From assembly GCA_045646905.1 (NCBI GenBank), contig JAZRLP010000007.1, positions 13,209 to 77,208 on the forward strand: a DNA stretch of 64,000 nt. The letters are read 5' to 3'. A program made the position numbers and the translations under genes. The stretch's first letter is position 1. Every line of letters begins with the position of its first letter. The stretch is from RGIG4079 sp045646905. GTDB lineage: Bacteria > Bacteroidota > Bacteroidia > Bacteroidales > Muribaculaceae. Below, piece by piece: positions 62,730-64,000 of the stretch. Under the pieces are notes generated by a model. It was given only the letters and a program-made list of their open reading frames with translations, searched no databases and had not been told where the DNA came from.

Positions 62730-63797
62730 ATGAAATACCTAAATATAAAGAAAGCTTTGGCTGCGTGGCAAGAGTTGCAACCATTATCAGAGAAGGATAG
62801 GGATAGGCTTAGTCGTCGTTTTACGGTGGACTTCAACTATAATAGTAACCATATAGAAGGTAATACACTGACTTATGGTCAGACGGAAATCTTGTTGCTT
62901 TTTGGAAAAGTAATTGGAGAGGCAAGCGTGCGTGATGTGCAAGAGATGACTGCAAGCAATGTAGGTTTGCGCATGATGACAGAAGAGGCTAAGGTAAAAG
63001 AAGCCCCTTTGACACAGAACTTTATTAGAATGTTACACCAAACGTTGTTGCGTGAGGATTATACGGTATATCGTAATTTGCCAGGTGGAGTGCAGACAAG
63101 CTATGTGATACATGCAGGACAATATAAAACTCGTCCTAATAGTGTGATTACACGATATGGAGACAGGTTTGAGTATGCTTCACCGGAAGAGACTCCTAGT
63201 CTAATGTCCGACTTGATTGACTGGTACAATAAGGCAGAACAAGAGGGAAAACTTTCTCCGATAGAACTGGCAGCTTTATTTCATTACCGTTATATACGCA
63301 TCCACCCATTTGAAGATGGCAACGGTCGTATTGCCCGACTGATGGTGAACTTTATCCTTACTCGTCACGATTACCCGATGATTGTAGTTCGTAGTCGCAA
63401 GAAGAGTGAGTACTTGGAAGCTTTGCACCAAGCCGATCTTGAGGTTGGACCAGTACCTAGCGATGGTGCTCATGCAGACATCAAGGATATCCGTCCGTTC
63501 CTGAAATACTTCAATGACTTAGTAGCGACAGAGGTGTATAATGATGTATTGTTTATAAGCGAGAAGAATGAGAATGTATGGTGGTACGACGGTGAACGAA
63601 TTGTATTCCGCACCCCGAACTATACAAAAATCCTTAACGCTATGCGCACCGAGCCAACACTCACTTTAGCTGACATGCGTGAGATTACTGGTATCAGCAT
63701 TGCGGCCATTCAGAAATTGCTCGATCAACTCATCCAAAAGAAGTATGTTGAGCGTGGAGAGAAAGATGGTAGTTGGAGGGTATTTGTGACGCAGTGA
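62730..63797 (+). CDS. Fic family protein (AMP-transferase)
   Basis: Transfers AMP from ATP to protein hydroxyls. The 355 residues carry the full active site HPFEDGNGRIAR with His192 and, near the N-terminus, the inhibitory helix SNHIEGN (Ser39 to Gly44) that places it in class II, where the Glu blocks ATP until displaced. A C-terminal winged helix (about 290-355; LADMREITGISIAAIQKLLDQLIQKKYVERG) could bind DNA, perhaps its own promoter palindrome (inference). Confidence 0.94.
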   Translation: MKYLNIKKALAAWQELQPLSEKDRDRLSRRFTVDFNYNSNHIEGNTLTYGQTEILLLFGKVIGEASVRDVQEMTASNVGLRMMTEEAKVKEAPLTQNFIRMLHQTLLREDYTVYRNLPGGVQTSYVIHAGQYKTRPNSVITRYGDRFEYASPEETPSLMSDLIDWYNKAEQEGKLSPIELAALFHYRYIRIHPFEDGNGRIARLMVNFILTRHDYPMIVVRSRKKSEYLEALHQADLEVGPVPSDGAHADIKDIRPFLKYFNDLVATEVYNDVLFISEKNENVWWYDGERIVFRTPNYTKILNAMRTEPTLTLADMREITGISIAAIQKLLDQLIQKKYVERGEKDGSWRVFVTQ

Positions 63798-63898
63798 AAC
63801 ATGTTCTTCAAAATTTCGTGTGTAAAGTCTTTTGTTAAAATACAGTATAACCTTCTATTAATAATATGTAACTTGACATACAACAGAAATAAAAAAAT

Positions 63899-64000
63899 AT
63901 GGATATATTAAAGCAAAACATATTGCCCTATTTGGAAACAAGTTTTGAAAAGAGTTTGTTGGAGGCAGCATTGTATAATTTGAGTGACAGTAGTAATAAG
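63899..64000 (+). CDS. Start of a gene cut by the window edge
   Basis: Reads MDILKQNILPYLETSFEKSL, then LEAALYNLSDSSNK at the right edge. Helical start of a protein whose family cannot be named from 34 residues. It lies 101 bases after fic on the same strand. The start is the first ATG after an AT-rich stretch. Confidence 0.55.
   Translation, partial: MDILKQNILPYLETSFEKSLLEAALYNLSDSSNK

Noticed and set aside
1..64000. tRNA, rRNA or prophage genes
   Set aside because: I looked for T-loop-like strings, 16S/23S-like stretches, integrases and phage structural genes and saw none that could be supported. A tRNA scan would be decisive.

Overview
The window is chromosomal DNA from an anaerobic gut-type member of the Bacteroidales, probably near Muribaculaceae or Prevotella (the family level is inference). 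The signs are the recurring TAnnTTTG -7 promoter box of Bacteroidota, the DUF4492-cydA-cydB arrangement, the indolepyruvate oxidoreductase/PaaK/ACT operon, and many protein types typical of this order. No rRNA, tRNA, CRISPR array or intact transposase was found.

Layout. 0-3.5 kb: 3' part of asnS, a YjdM zinc ribbon protein, catalase and a small Cys-rich protein. 3.6-15.2 kb: a complete [FeFe]-hydrogenase set (hydA-hydE and hydG-hydF, all leftward) split by about 6.3 kb of AT-rich accessory DNA. That insert holds a 1075-residue protein of unknown function, a membrane protein, two tiny membrane ORFs, a secreted protein and arrays of short palindromes. The two hydrogenase units carry almost the same promoter sequence. 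15.5-17.8 kb: an AlbA_2/HATPase gene with an unknown partner. 17.9-23.7 kb: housekeeping and small genes (patatin, flavin reductase, lipoprotein, DUF2975 plus HTH pair, EamA, SpoU methyltransferase). 23.8-27.2 kb: an McrBC restriction pair. 27.2-30.4 kb: threonine aldolase and a large exported metallopeptidase, then a repeat-rich spacer. 30.7-38.5 kb: glutamine synthetase diverging from a nitrilase-family amidase plus iorA-iorB-aminotransferase-paaK-ACT operon, which should interconvert aryl-amino acids, arylpyruvates, aryl-CoA and arylacetates. 38.5-40.3 kb: an AAA_14/DUF4143 ATPase gene inserted at the 3' end of the ACT gene, with a diverged duplicate of that gene end on its far side. 40.4-46.4 kb: membrane proteins and small unknown genes around two divergent promoters that share one unusual architecture. 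46.4-50.0 kb: a flavodoxin-like reductase and cytochrome bd oxidase. 50.1-55.1 kb: a defence island (Sau3AI-like restriction enzyme, C5 methyltransferase, AbiH, unknown 120-residue protein). 55.2-59.8 kb: sbcC-sbcD. 60.1-61.6 kb: a translationally coupled DUF3791-DUF3990-small protein module that looks like an ADP-ribosyltransferase toxin system, followed by a DUF3267 membrane protease. 61.7-64 kb: an ICMT/DUF1295 membrane protein, a Fic protein, and the start of another gene.

As a whole the window combines low-oxygen tolerance (catalase, cytochrome bd), hydrogen metabolism and aromatic amino acid metabolism with at least four separate defence or toxin-like loci. Several of those loci show traces of insertion.
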